64,000 bases of DNA from Sclerotinia nivalis (Eukaryota; Ascomycota; Leotiomycetes; Helotiales; Sclerotiniaceae): contig JAPEIS010000013.1 in the NCBI GenBank assembly GCA_029531795.1, positions 1,426,001-1,490,000 on the forward strand, written 5' to 3'. This document shows positions 23,754 to 33,127 of the stretch, piece by piece. The notes beneath the pieces were generated by a model, which had not been told where the DNA came from, made no database searches, and saw only the letters and a program-made list of their open reading frames with translations. The position numbers were made by a program, and so were the translations under genes. The first letter of the stretch is position 1, and the number at the start of each line of letters is the position of its first letter.

Positions 23754-24831
23754 ATGACTGGAAAGGATAACAATAACTCTCGAGGTCCACCTCCAACAGG
23801 TTTACCTAATGTGGAAAAGCTTCCTGCTGGACTCCAAAAACTTGTGGACAAAGCAGACAAGGATGAGAACTTCTATGATGAGCTCTACGACGGATAGTAT
23901 GTGTTTATGCGACCTGTTGTCTTCTCTCATTTGAGTTTTACACGAGCTCTTCAGCCACAATGCTTCATTACAATATGCTAATTATGTTGGCACAGTGCTC
24001 CTCAAACCACCGACAGCAATATTCGATACGCGGCATATGCTTCCCGAATCCGAACAGGTCAGTTATTTTCCAAGGCAGCTAGGATTAGGACTTTGGCTCA
24101 TACTTTTGAAAGCCCTATTATCCGCGCAACGATATGTAGCTTATACATCAGATATCGGGGAGTCTTTCCGGCCGGTAGCTCATCCGAATTGGGTTCGAGC
24201 AGCTTATGGTGTTTCATGGGCCTACCTTATTGGTGATGTCACACATGAGGGATACAAGGCGTACTGCAGGAATCAGGAGGTTTTGCACCCGGAGCTTCCG
24301 CGTGAAGCAATGCACGATCGATACAATGATGCAAAGACGGATCTTAAGATAGTCGCCAATGATGCGGTGGTTTCACTAAAGCCTCGTCAAGTAGCACCAT
24401 TGGAAGATTTTCGGACAGTGATGGCACAACGAGCCCTATTTCAAGGAATCGCTTCTATGGGTAGGTGCATTCTTTGCCACATTTGTGCCGATACATGATA
24501 CGAAGAAAGTTCTATGAATGAACCGTCACTAATGCGACCAGGTCTACCCGCCTTTACCATTCATTCCATTGTGCGGTATTCCGGTAAATATATGAGAAAT
24601 GTCAAAAACGTAAAGGTCAGAACATGGGGTCCAATAGGTTTGGGACTAGCAGCTGTTCCCGCTTTACCATTCTTGTTTGACAAGCCTGTCGAGGAAGCAG
24701 TTGAATTTGTGTTCCATAAAGGTTTTGAGACTTTCGGTGGTAAGTCTGCCGTCGGTAATGCACCCGTTACTGGTCGAGAACACTTGTTGGAGCGACCCGA
24801 GAAAAAGGTGAAGAAGGAAAAGGAATTATAA
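23754..24831 (+). CDS. MTP18: Mitochondrial fission process protein 1 (MTP18/MTFP1)
   Basis: Exons 23754-23896, 23996-24057, 24113-24460 and 24542-24831 give 280 residues. Conserved family text appears in order across the splices: SNIRYAAYASRIRT, LLSAQRYVAYTSDIGESFRP, VAHPNWVRAAYGVSWAYLIG, DVTHEGYKAY, then MAQRALFQGIASMGLPAFTI and GPIGLGLAAVPALPFLFDKP, and VEEAVEF near the end. All four junctions give continuous reading. Family members are integral proteins of the inner mitochondrial membrane; the human one promotes mitochondrial fission. The fungal N-terminal 45 residues (Pro/Asn-rich, LPAGLQKLVDKADK) and the Lys/Glu-rich tail (EKKVKKEKEL) are extensions. Intron 2 is compact (55 nt), with a GTCAGT donor and GAAAG acceptor. 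Confidence 0.92.
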
Positions 24832-25346
24832 GGAATAGCTCGCGATTTGGCGTCTAGGGGAACACTCGGCTCTGCGCATTGGTATTGGGTCAGGAAAATA
24901 TCACCTCCATTTCAATCTGCAATAATTTATTTTCTTTTTTGGAGTTGCTCAAACACATAGCACCCAAGGCTGGTCACACCGGATATATTTTTGTTTTCGA
25001 AGAGTCGTACGAGAGAAATTTCCAAATTTGTGATTCACGAATACATTAGATCCTCTTTTTATTATAGGATCGACACATTCTACGCCAAGCGGCTCTACTT
25101 CTCAGCTCTTTCAGTATTCAATGTCCCGGCTAGTGTTCTGATATAGATTCACCAGCACGGCTCTTCTCATCAGCTTAAAATTGAAATGGGAAGTAGACTG
25201 GCTTTAAACCTTTCTTATCCAGTCACGCCATATAAATCCGGGGCATAGTACATGGGTGTGATTCACCTTGGTTCCTCTGCAGTACCTTCTTAAAACCTTG
25301 AAAATGTCTTTTCTTTTTCCACTTAGCTTCAAAAGGGAACAACATT
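24832..25346. other. Intergenic region
   Basis: About 515 bases between two plus-strand genes. No gene seen; it should contain the 3' end of MTP18 and the promoter of the acetyltransferase. Confidence 0.45.
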
Positions 25347-26249
25347 ATGGCGGCTGCAGAATTCAACCAAGACTTGATAGAAATGGTCGAGAGTGCCGAC
25401 GTACCGAAGCCTATGTGTGATGAGTTCAAGAAGATGCTCTCAGGAATGAAGTCAGTACATGTTCAGTCGAAATCGAATCTATTTACTAATTTCCTGGCGT
25501 TTAGTTTTAGGGCATGTCTAGCCGACTGCATGCCGAAATACAAGCTTGATGTCCGCAGGAAAATACTCAAGTTCAACGACACCTCCATCGGCGACGAAGA
25601 TACTCTAGATGACCTCAAGAATCGCCGAATGGCCGTAGCCAAGACTATATTTGGCAAACTTGGTCCTGATACCAATATCGAGGCTCCATTATTCTGTACC
25701 TGGGGTTGCAACACCTTTATTGGTAAAAGTGTATATATCAACAGGGAGTAGGTCACCCCATCACATCCAAACAATATAATTACTAAGCACGGTATAACAG
25801 CGTCTCGATTTTTGATAGTGCGCCCGTTCAAATCGGCGACCGTGTACTCATAGGACCCGGCGTCTGTATATGCACAGATACGCATGAACTTGACGCTGTA
25901 TCCAGGGAAAAAAGCCAGATGGGATCTTATGCGAAACCAATAGTTATTGGCAACGATTGCTGGATTGGTGGAAAGGCAATCATAGTTGCAGGGGTTACTA
26001 TTGGGAATGGATCGACAGTTGCAGCTGGAGCTGTTGTGGTCAAGGATGTTGAAGCAAGTAAGTGCTGCTCATTCCTTCTTTGGGTCTTTCCGCTTTGTCA
26101 TTTTTTATGAGCGCTTCAACCACATGCGATTAATTGTGTTTGGAAATCATATCGCTTACATCTTTGGTGTGTATACAGATTGTCTTGTTGGTGGTGTACC
26201 TGCCAAGGTTATTAGGAGACTTGATGACGATGCTATATTACCAAAGTAA
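25347..26249 (+). CDS. Maltose/galactoside-type O-acetyltransferase (LbH family)
   Basis: Exons 25347-25450, 25505-25747, 25801-26057 and 26179-26249 give 224 residues. The N-terminal helical Mac-type segment (EFKKMLSGM...RRKILKFND) precedes a left-handed beta-helix of hexapeptide repeats: GPDTNIEAPLFCTWGCN, FIGKSVYINRD, VSIFDSAPVQIGDRVLIGPG, then TDTHELD with the likely catalytic His at residue 144, then IVIGNDCWIGGKAIIVAGVT, GNGSTVAAGAVVVKDV and VPAKVIRRL. This order is that of NodL/LacA/maltose O-acetyltransferases, which use acetyl-CoA to acetylate sugars; the fungal substrate is unknown. The first intron has two acceptors six bases apart (TTTAG at 25504 and TTTTAG at 25510), both in frame, so residue 35 onward may vary by two amino acids. 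Confidence 0.88.
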
Positions 26250-28246
26250 ACACTGCTCGATTTGATCCATCCTTGTAATTATGCAACATATTGGGTTTTT
26301 TGCTATGAGTATTTTGAAGTGGGTGTGGGCGGAGGAGGAGCACTTGGAGTTTTCTAAATTCAACATGTAATATTGTTATTTTGATGAACTTATCGTTGAT
26401 GTTTTTTGGTTTCCTTCAATAGTTGCATCTCGCCCGATTGAATGGAGAGCCCTATATTTATATTACGAATGACCTTATTGTCCTTGTTTTTTTGGCATGT
26501 ACTGAAGTAAATTAATAGGTTGTTACATGTTATGATCTCGGGATTTGATACGGAAAGTTTCAAAATTGTATGTGTGGTGATTGTTTGCGGTTCTTTCATA
26601 CCTGTTATCTTTCACTTCTACAAATTTGATTTTCTTGGTATTTGAGAGCTTGGGGTTAAATACATACAATAACGGAGCAAGTGCTCTGGCCTGAATAGTT
26701 TCAAATGGGGGTTTCGATAATCTGGTTGATCGTCAACGATAAGGAAACTTTTAATTCATGGTTATATTTTGGAGTGTTTGCTTTATTCGGTTTTATTTTC
26801 ATCAGGAATAGTTGATGCTTTCATAATGATTGATTGGTTTGGAATAACAATTATTCTAGAATTATGATGGGAGTGATGCAAGTTAGTGTTATAACGGCTG
26901 ATATCACTCCTCTATACTACGTCAGTATGTAGAAATAATAGGAATGCTTACAGCACTGTATATTAGCTATATTAATAATATTGAAGATATACTGAAGTAC
27001 CGGAATCTTTTACATTCTTTTGAATTCCAATACACTCTATTGAATTTAGCTTCAATATTGCCTATTTGGGAAGGAAATTTAATGAACCCCGAAATAATGT
27101 AATTGATTAGTCAGAAATTGATTGGAATGAAGCTGTTTTGTATGCGATACGCCTCACCAGAATGGGAAGTATAGAAAATACGCCGTATAGTACTCCCATT
27201 ACTCCCTAGAATGCCAAGCTATATTCAGGTACTCATGCCATTTAGGCTGCAATCCAGGATTTGACAACATGAAAATCACATATCCATAGGATACGTGCGA
27301 TAGTTCGATACCTTTTACGCTAAGTTGTTTCCCTTTGAACTTATACTTCGTGCGGCTTCCTCCTATGTGAATCATTGCACTGCTTAATTTTTCTGGCCGC
27401 CTGCACGTTACATACTCATCAAATACCTGATTAAGATCGGCCGCTATTTCTCAATATCTGCGATTAAGAGGAACGATCAGGTGATACCGGCCGAATGAAT
27501 ATAAGTGTGTCATGTTGCGATATCAAAGTGGAATCATAAGGTGTTGTCGGTTGAACTAAGGACAATATAGACTTGGAAATTGCGATATAAATAAGAAAAA
27601 TGGGCATCGACTCTTGAAGGTTTTCTGGAAGTGCACGATGACAATGAACTACTATGTTCATTACTAGGGTTGTCCGGGTCTAGTGACTGATTATGTTTGG
27701 ATTTAAGTCATATATTGAAGATTTAATTCTCGGTATTGTTGAGCCATACAAATAATCTGAAAAGCAGGATGATTAGGGCGGCTCGATAACTGGGAGGCGG
27801 TGGAGGCGAGTTGAATAACGTGGGATAAAGATATGGAGTTCGATGAGCAACCAAGAACTTTCCCACGATTACCTTTTGTTAGGCCTATAACTTGGTTGTA
27901 TATTCCCGCTTGTTAAATGTGTTCAAAATCTCTTCTACAAAGTCGCTGGTTGATATTGTGATTTCACAGTCGAGAGATGTGCCATTTATCAAAAGCATGA
28001 TTTGGGGACCACTCATCAATAATGAACGGATGTGAGTCGAAAACATCAAATCTAGAAATGATTTGGCAAAATGAATCATTTTTTTAAATCACAATGTGAG
28101 CTTAAGAGGTCGCGAAGAATCTCTTTGCTTTTCATTTCTTCTTACCACTTACCACTTGCTTGACCTGAAGATACCGAACACTCAACAACACTACCTCACA
28201 CATCCAAGATAACGGTTTCGAATCTCGAATACTCAGCTACCTCAAA
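26250..28246. other. Intergenic region, AT-rich
   Basis: About 2 kb between two beta-helix genes on the same strand. It is AT-rich, especially 26850-27120. Short frames of about 65 codons on the minus strand are not supported. The last 150 bases before 28247 are CA-rich and look like a leader. Confidence 0.5.
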
Positions 28247-29008
28247 ATGTCGAAATTCCCAGACCCTATCGTCTTCTCAAAAGATGAGGATGAACAAATA
28301 AATAAGTAGGTTTTCCGCAGTCAAGTCAAATAATCATTCTCTCAGCTAATATTTTCGAAAAAAAGGAATTTATCCAAGAAGCTTGACCCTGTCGTCAAAT
28401 ATCAAGGGGCAGTAATTGACCCGACAGTTACTTTCAACACAATCTATGACTTTGGTGGCAAGCAAAAGCCAATTGTCATTCGAAGTGGCTGCATCGTTCG
28501 AGAGCATGCCAGGATCAATGCAAACGTCTTGCTCTACCCCGGTGTAGAAATCGGACATTCTGTGACAGTCGGGGCGAATGTGGCGATCTTGCCGAATACC
28601 TCTGTCGGGAAGAATACCAAGATCGGAGCAGCTATCCGCATTGGTCGAAATGTGGTGATTGGTCCCAATGTTCATATCGACGATGGGGCAGATATTGGTG
28701 ATTACGTGAAGATTGGGGCATGGTCTTCCATTGGAAAGCGAGTTCTCATCGAGAAGGACGTCCGTGTAGGAGATAGCGTACAGGTTGGAGAATATTCAAA
28801 AATTAAGCGAGAAGTGAAGCTCGGTGGTCTTGCTCAGCTAGGCGCGCAAGTCAAGGTTAAAAAATCTGCAGAGATTGGAATTAAAGCACAGATAGCTAGT
28901 AGAGTTGAGGTGAACAAGCGAGTGAAGATTGGTGCTGCTGCCACCGTAACAGAAGGAAAGGGGATCAAGAAGATCAAGAAGAATGTTGCAGATGGTGCTA
29001 CGGTTTAA
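28247..29008 (+). CDS. Left-handed beta-helix (hexapeptide repeat) protein
   Basis: Exons 28247-28305 and 28366-29008 (60-nt intron) give 233 residues. After a charged N-terminus the protein is almost entirely hexapeptide repeats of the [LIV]-G-x4 type: VIRSGCIVREHARINANVLL, YPGVEIGHSVTVGANVAIL, VGKNTKIGAAIRIGRNVVIG, then IGDYVKIGAWSSIG, VGDSVQVGEYSKI and Lys-rich coils up to GIKKIKKNVADGATV. I count roughly 10 helical turns. The nearest families are the LpxD/LpxA-like and gamma-carbonic-anhydrase-like folds, but I see no His triad or acetyl-CoA-site landmark that would assign an activity. The Lys-rich late turns (VKVKKSAEIGIKAQ) are unusual. It follows another beta-helix gene in the same direction, though the two are not close copies. 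Confidence 0.8.
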
Positions 29009-29827
29009 TACAGCCGGCAGAAGAGTATGCCTGCGATTTAGGCATGTGAGTTGCCAGTCAATCTGTATCCGTCATCCTAAGCCTTGATTGTCGACATCAA
29101 TATTGAAGATATATGATTAATGCTTTGTGAATATATCAGAGTTCGCTGAAGATCCACTTTTTAAGGGGTTCAAAGCATGCCTCAAGACTATCCTTTTAGG
29201 AAAGCCTCGCGTGCTATAATGGTGATATGAATTTCAAATTGCCAATCATGCCGGTCATATCAACGACAAAAAGCACGCGCAGGCGTTTACTCTGACCACG
29301 AGACCTGATCCTTCATCTTACGCAGTGAGAACCTTTCCATAATAGTACCGCTTGATAAAATTATGAGTTATTGACAGAACTATCAGTGAGGCTTTCGGGA
29401 AGGTTTTTGAATTTTATGCCTGGGAAAACTGCGGCATGAATTTCTCGCAAAATGTGAGTAATATGAAAGCCGCAATATCAACTTCAATATTTGCATCACT
29501 ACCGGCATTCCGATATTTTCATCAAGGATGCTTCACTCTAAAACAGGAAACCATAGCACTGTGCTCTCAGGGGAATGACTTTGAAGCGGCAAGGTTTCTG
29601 AAAACGGACGAGGAGATTTTGAGCGATGTTCTTGGTAAACAAATTGAATTGAAGATTATTAAAAACTTGAGACCACAAAACATCGAGAATGAGGGAATGT
29701 GATGGAAAGAAGTATGCCGAAGGTAAAATGAATACATTTTTCAATTTCCAATAAATCATCAAATAACGCCTAGCGCCTACGAACTTGGCCCCGTATTACC
29801 ACCCAGAAACATCTCCTTTACCAACAC
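29009..29827. other. Convergent intergenic region, possible gene fragment
   Basis: About 820 bases between converging genes. An open frame at 29436-29702 (+), extended upstream to about 29380 without an ATG, has fairly coding-like composition (EAFGKVFEFYAWENCG, then FLKTDEEILSDVLGKQIELK). I could not find a consistent splice to an upstream start and do not recognise the sequence, so a decayed gene or unannotated short gene remain open. Confidence 0.3.
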
Positions 29828-30811
29828 CTACCCGCTTTTCTCCGCAGCCAACAGTCTCTTCTTCAACTCAGAAATATTCCATCGTGCGGGCAAGACCGAG
29901 TCCTAATACTCATTAGCATCATGAATTTCCCGAAAAAAAAAAGAAAGGCAACACTAACCCAGATAGTATGCCACAAAAATGACGAAGCGAACCAAACCGT
30001 CCAAGCATCTCCACCAACCCATAGATGTGTCTGTGGATTCTTCTTCAAAGCATTCTCCACTACTTTATTTGTATAAACATCTACATCCACTGCAGTTTTC
30101 AATTCCACATCTCCTGCCGCAGCAGGTTCAACGATATCTCTCGCCGGGGCATATGGAGAGTTGTCCGGTAACCTCACCGATGGTTGGTTCTCGAAGAATT
30201 TGGTTCTCACCACACCAGTGACTATGAGAATGACCTTAACGCCGAAAGGTTCGAGTTCAAGACGAAGTTGATCAGAAAGAAGATTGGCTGCTGCTTTACT
30301 GGCGTTGTAATATCCTTGCCAGTATACAGGGGAAATACCGGCGATTGAACCGATGTTGATAATCTTTCCTTTGGCAGAGATGAGAAGTGGTGAAAATGCT
30401 TGTGTTACTGCTACCAGTGCGAAGACATTGACATCAAACATCTTTTGGGCAACTTCTACTTCAGTATCTAGTAGTGGCATGGAGTATCCTATTTTTGGTG
30501 AGTAATTGTTCTGGAATGCTCTGGATTAGGCATATGTGATTCAAAAACATACCAGCACCGGAGTTATTAACAAGGAAATCCAAAGTTCCTCCAGTCTCCA
30601 ATCTGACGGCTTCGACAGCCATTTTGATGGATGTTGGATCCGTGACATCCAAGGCAAGAGTGTCAAGTCCTAACTTTTTGAGATGTTCGATTTTGGAAAC
30701 ATTTCGAGCTGTAGCGAAAACTCGAAGACCTTTGCGATGGAAAGTTTTTGCAAGAGAATCTCCAATACCACCTTCACTGCACCCAGTGATCAAAACTGTT
30801 CTTGAGGCCAT
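29828..30811 (-). CDS. AYR1: 1-acyl-dihydroxyacetone-phosphate reductase-like SDR
   Basis: Exons on the minus strand are 30811-30553, 30488-29959 and 29902-29828, for 287 residues. It is a classical short-chain dehydrogenase: TGCSEGGIG cofactor loop near residues 9-17, NNSGAG (intron 1 splits the last Gly), Ser of NIGSIAG at 134, and the catalytic Y147-x3-K151 in YYNASK. The third exon supplies WDSVLPARWNISELKKRL, the tail typical of fungal Ayr1-like enzymes, which supports the 56-nt last intron; unspliced reading gives an unrelated tail. A hydrophobic stretch before it (VWFASSFLWHTIW) suggests membrane or lipid-droplet association. Yeast Ayr1 reduces 1-acyl-DHAP to lysophosphatidate with NADPH. 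It is divergent from thymidylate synthase. Confidence 0.9.
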
Positions 30812-31274
30812 TTTTTATGATGTGAGAATTGATGGAAGGGTTGAAACTATCAACGGAGCTGTCCTTATGTATATTGTGGAATGTGTAGACTGCAAACGGA
30901 AGAAGATGTGAGAAGTAGAATTTGTTGATTGATCTGTCTAGGGAGTTCACTGAACTATGGTTTATATAGCTTTCTTCAAAACTTTGAATCAAGTCCTAGA
31001 ATTCCAATTATATTCTTGTAATGCGCTTTGAACACGAGTAGAATATGTCAACCTATAGCCAAGTCGGCCCAATGTTGCCCCGCATCCGTGTATATGGCAA
31101 CTTCTTCGTTATGCTTTATCTAATTATTGCTTTATCATCATCGGAGCATGTCATTGATGGAATCCGTGCTAAAACGGTTCTTGTGCATTCAATTTCCGAC
31201 TTGGAAATGCTTATTGATCAACCATGACATAGGCAAGGAATGATCAACATCTCATTTACGTAGTAGGAATATGG

Positions 31275-31372
31275 TCTAATTTTTATCTCACCGCCCTCGC
31301 TCGCACGATTAATTTGTATGGGCAGAATAATTTGGTTGATGGCAAAATCAAGGCGGTGAGACAAAAATTAGA
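31275..31372. repeat. 98-bp element with 21-bp inverted repeats
   Basis: Arms at 31275-31295 (TCTAATTTTTATCTCACCGC...) and 31352-31372 are reverse complements with a single mismatch. The intervening 56 bases have no coding sign. It could form a hairpin or be a small MITE-like insertion; no clear target duplication is seen. Confidence 0.75.
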
Positions 31373-31420
31373 ACGTAGGTTCATAATATCTTGTATCCTC
31401 AGGTATAAATTCTACCCCTA

Positions 31421-31453
31421 GCGCAAAATATCACTTTACGCGTCCAAACGCGT
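31421..31453 (+). promoter_or_regulatory. E2F/MCB-type cell-cycle sites of thymidylate synthase
   Basis: Two perfect MluI cell-cycle boxes (ACGCGT) lie at 31438-31443 and 31448-31453, ten bases apart, and GCGCAAAA at 31421-31428 is the reverse complement of an E2F-type TTTTGCGC site. They sit about 95-127 bases before the thymidylate synthase ATG. In yeasts ACGCGT binds MBF and drives G1/S expression of DNA-synthesis genes including thymidylate synthase, so a conserved MBF input is likely. Confidence 0.75.
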
Positions 31454-31547
31454 CTCCTTCATCAATTTCAGTTTCTTGAGATACATCTTCATAACCACAG
31501 AAAAAATCACCAATTTTCTACTTCTACAAATTCAAAAAAGAGTTACG

Positions 31548-32687
31548 ATGTCACCATCACTAGAAGAAGAGCTTTCAACTCTCCCTCACGAAACTCCCGC
31601 TACAAAAGAATCAACAGAACAAACACAATCCCAATCTCCAAATCCAACTTCTACTTCCAAAAGACATGAAGAATATCAATATCTAGACTTAATCCGTGAG
31701 ATTTTGGAAACCGGTGAACATCGTCCTGATCGGTAGATCTACCTTTATCTATTTATCTCCTACCCCGAAGAACACATAACTAATGACAAAACAAATAGAA
31801 CAGGAACTGGTACCATCTCCCTTTTCGCCCCGGCCCCTCTAAAATTCTCCCTCACATCCTCAACCGGAACTCCAATTCTCCCACTTCTCACGACAAAACG
31901 AGTATTCCTCCGAGCCGTCCTAACAGAACTCCTTTGGTTCATCTCCGGCTCTACCTCATCCCTTCCTCTCTCTTCGGCCGGTATAAAAATCTGGGATGGA
32001 AACGGATCCCGCGCATACCTAGATTCGATTGGTCTATCTCATCGAGCCGAAGGAGATTTAGGTCCTGTGTATGGTTTCCAATGGCGACATTTCGGGGCTA
32101 AATATATTGATGCCGAGACAGATTATACAGGACAAGGTGTTGATCAATTAGCGGAAATTGTATGGAAGCTCAAGAATAACCCATGGGATAGGAGGATTAT
32201 TCTGAGTGCATGGAATGTGGCAGATATTAAGTTGATGGCATTACCACCTTGTCATATGTTTGCTCAATTTTATGTTTCTTTCCCGAAAACCCCAGAATCC
32301 TCGACCTCAGAAGCAAATACAAACCACTCAAATCCAGAATCTAAACCTAAAGGCATACTTCATTGTCAGCTTTATCAACGTTCTTGCGATATGGGTCTCG
32401 GGGTTCCTTTTAACATCGCTTCCTATGCCCTTCTAACTCATATTCTTGCTCACGCATGTGATCTTACACCTGGTACATTCACTCATACTATGGGAGATGC
32501 ACATGTTTATGTTGATCATGTCGATGCGTTGAAAATTCAACTCGAGCGAGAACCTAGAGAATTTCCTGAATTGGGAATTTTGAGGGAGGATAAGGGTAGT
32601 GGTGTTGTGGACGGGTGGAAGGGAGAAGAGTTTGAGGTTAGGGGGTATAAACCGCATGGGAAGATTGATATGAAGATGAGTGTTTAG
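31548..32687 (+). CDS. TMP1: Thymidylate synthase
   Basis: Exons 31548-31732 and 31799-32687 (66-nt intron) give 357 residues. After a Ser/Thr/Gln-rich extension of about 40 residues, the fold begins at [14 protein letters not shown] and RTGTGT (assembled across the intron), then [20 protein letters not shown]. Then come [15 protein letters not shown], the catalytic loop [12 protein letters not shown] with the nucleophile Cys213, then [20 protein letters not shown] and [14 protein letters not shown]. All key substrate-contact motifs are present. The enzyme converts dUMP and methylene-tetrahydrofolate to dTMP and dihydrofolate. A Ser/Asn-rich insertion ([15 protein letters not shown]) sits after the catalytic loop, where other fungal enzymes also vary. 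The promoter carries MCB/E2F-type sites. Confidence 0.97.
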
Positions 32688-33029
32688 GGTGTGGGAATGT
32701 AGTTTGGAATAGGCGGGTACAAAAGGAATGGAGAAGAGTGTTTGTATAGATATTAGATGGGCATGAGTTATCGAGTTATGTTATTGACGTTGGCATGATT
32801 ATGAACGAAGTTATTTCACAACATTGGACATTCAGTTCCATAGTATAAATAAAGAATTACAAATACAGCAATTCCGACTGAAAATAATATATTCCATCTA
32901 TCCGTCCCAATCCCATGCATCCATCCATCACTCCTCAATGCCATCCACTCCCATTCAAATCAACAAAATCACAACTAAATTCCCTCAATCCCAATCCCCA
33001 ATCCCTAAAAGCAAAAGTTAAATCCTTCA
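32688..33029. other. Intergenic region
   Basis: Between thymidylate synthase and the tRNA gene. T-runs immediately beyond the tRNA 3' end (ACTTTTGC on the minus strand) can serve as the Pol III terminator. Confidence 0.5.
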
Positions 33030-33127
33030 GGGCCTAATCCGGGATTGAACCGGAGACCTCTTACATTTTAGACGAGTTACGTTAACCTCAACCCAAAGCA
33101 AGAATTCTACCACTGAACTATCAGGCC
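33030..33127 (-). tRNA. tRNA-Pro(TGG) with a 26-nt intron
   Basis: Read on the minus strand: acceptor strand GGCCTGA pairs with TTAGGCC (one G-U), discriminator C. The D arm is GTTC-AGTGGTA-GAAT, the anticodon stem CTTGC/GTAAG, and the T arm TCCGG-TTCAATC-CCGGA. The loop reads TT-TGG-G, then 26 extra bases, then T, so the anticodon is TGG (proline) with G37, and the intron follows position 37, the canonical place. Mature length is 72 nt. The A and B boxes (TAGTTCAGTGG and GGTTCAATCC) are intact. Intron-bearing tRNA-Pro(TGG) is common in fungi. Confidence 0.92.

Larger units (their letters stand above)
30812..31547. promoter_or_regulatory. Divergent promoter region of AYR1 and thymidylate synthase
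   Basis: These 736 bases lie between two head-to-head genes. They hold an inverted repeat (31275-31372) and a cluster of cell-cycle-type sites (31421-31453), listed separately. A 60-codon frame at 31045-31227 is not supported as a gene. Confidence 0.55.
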
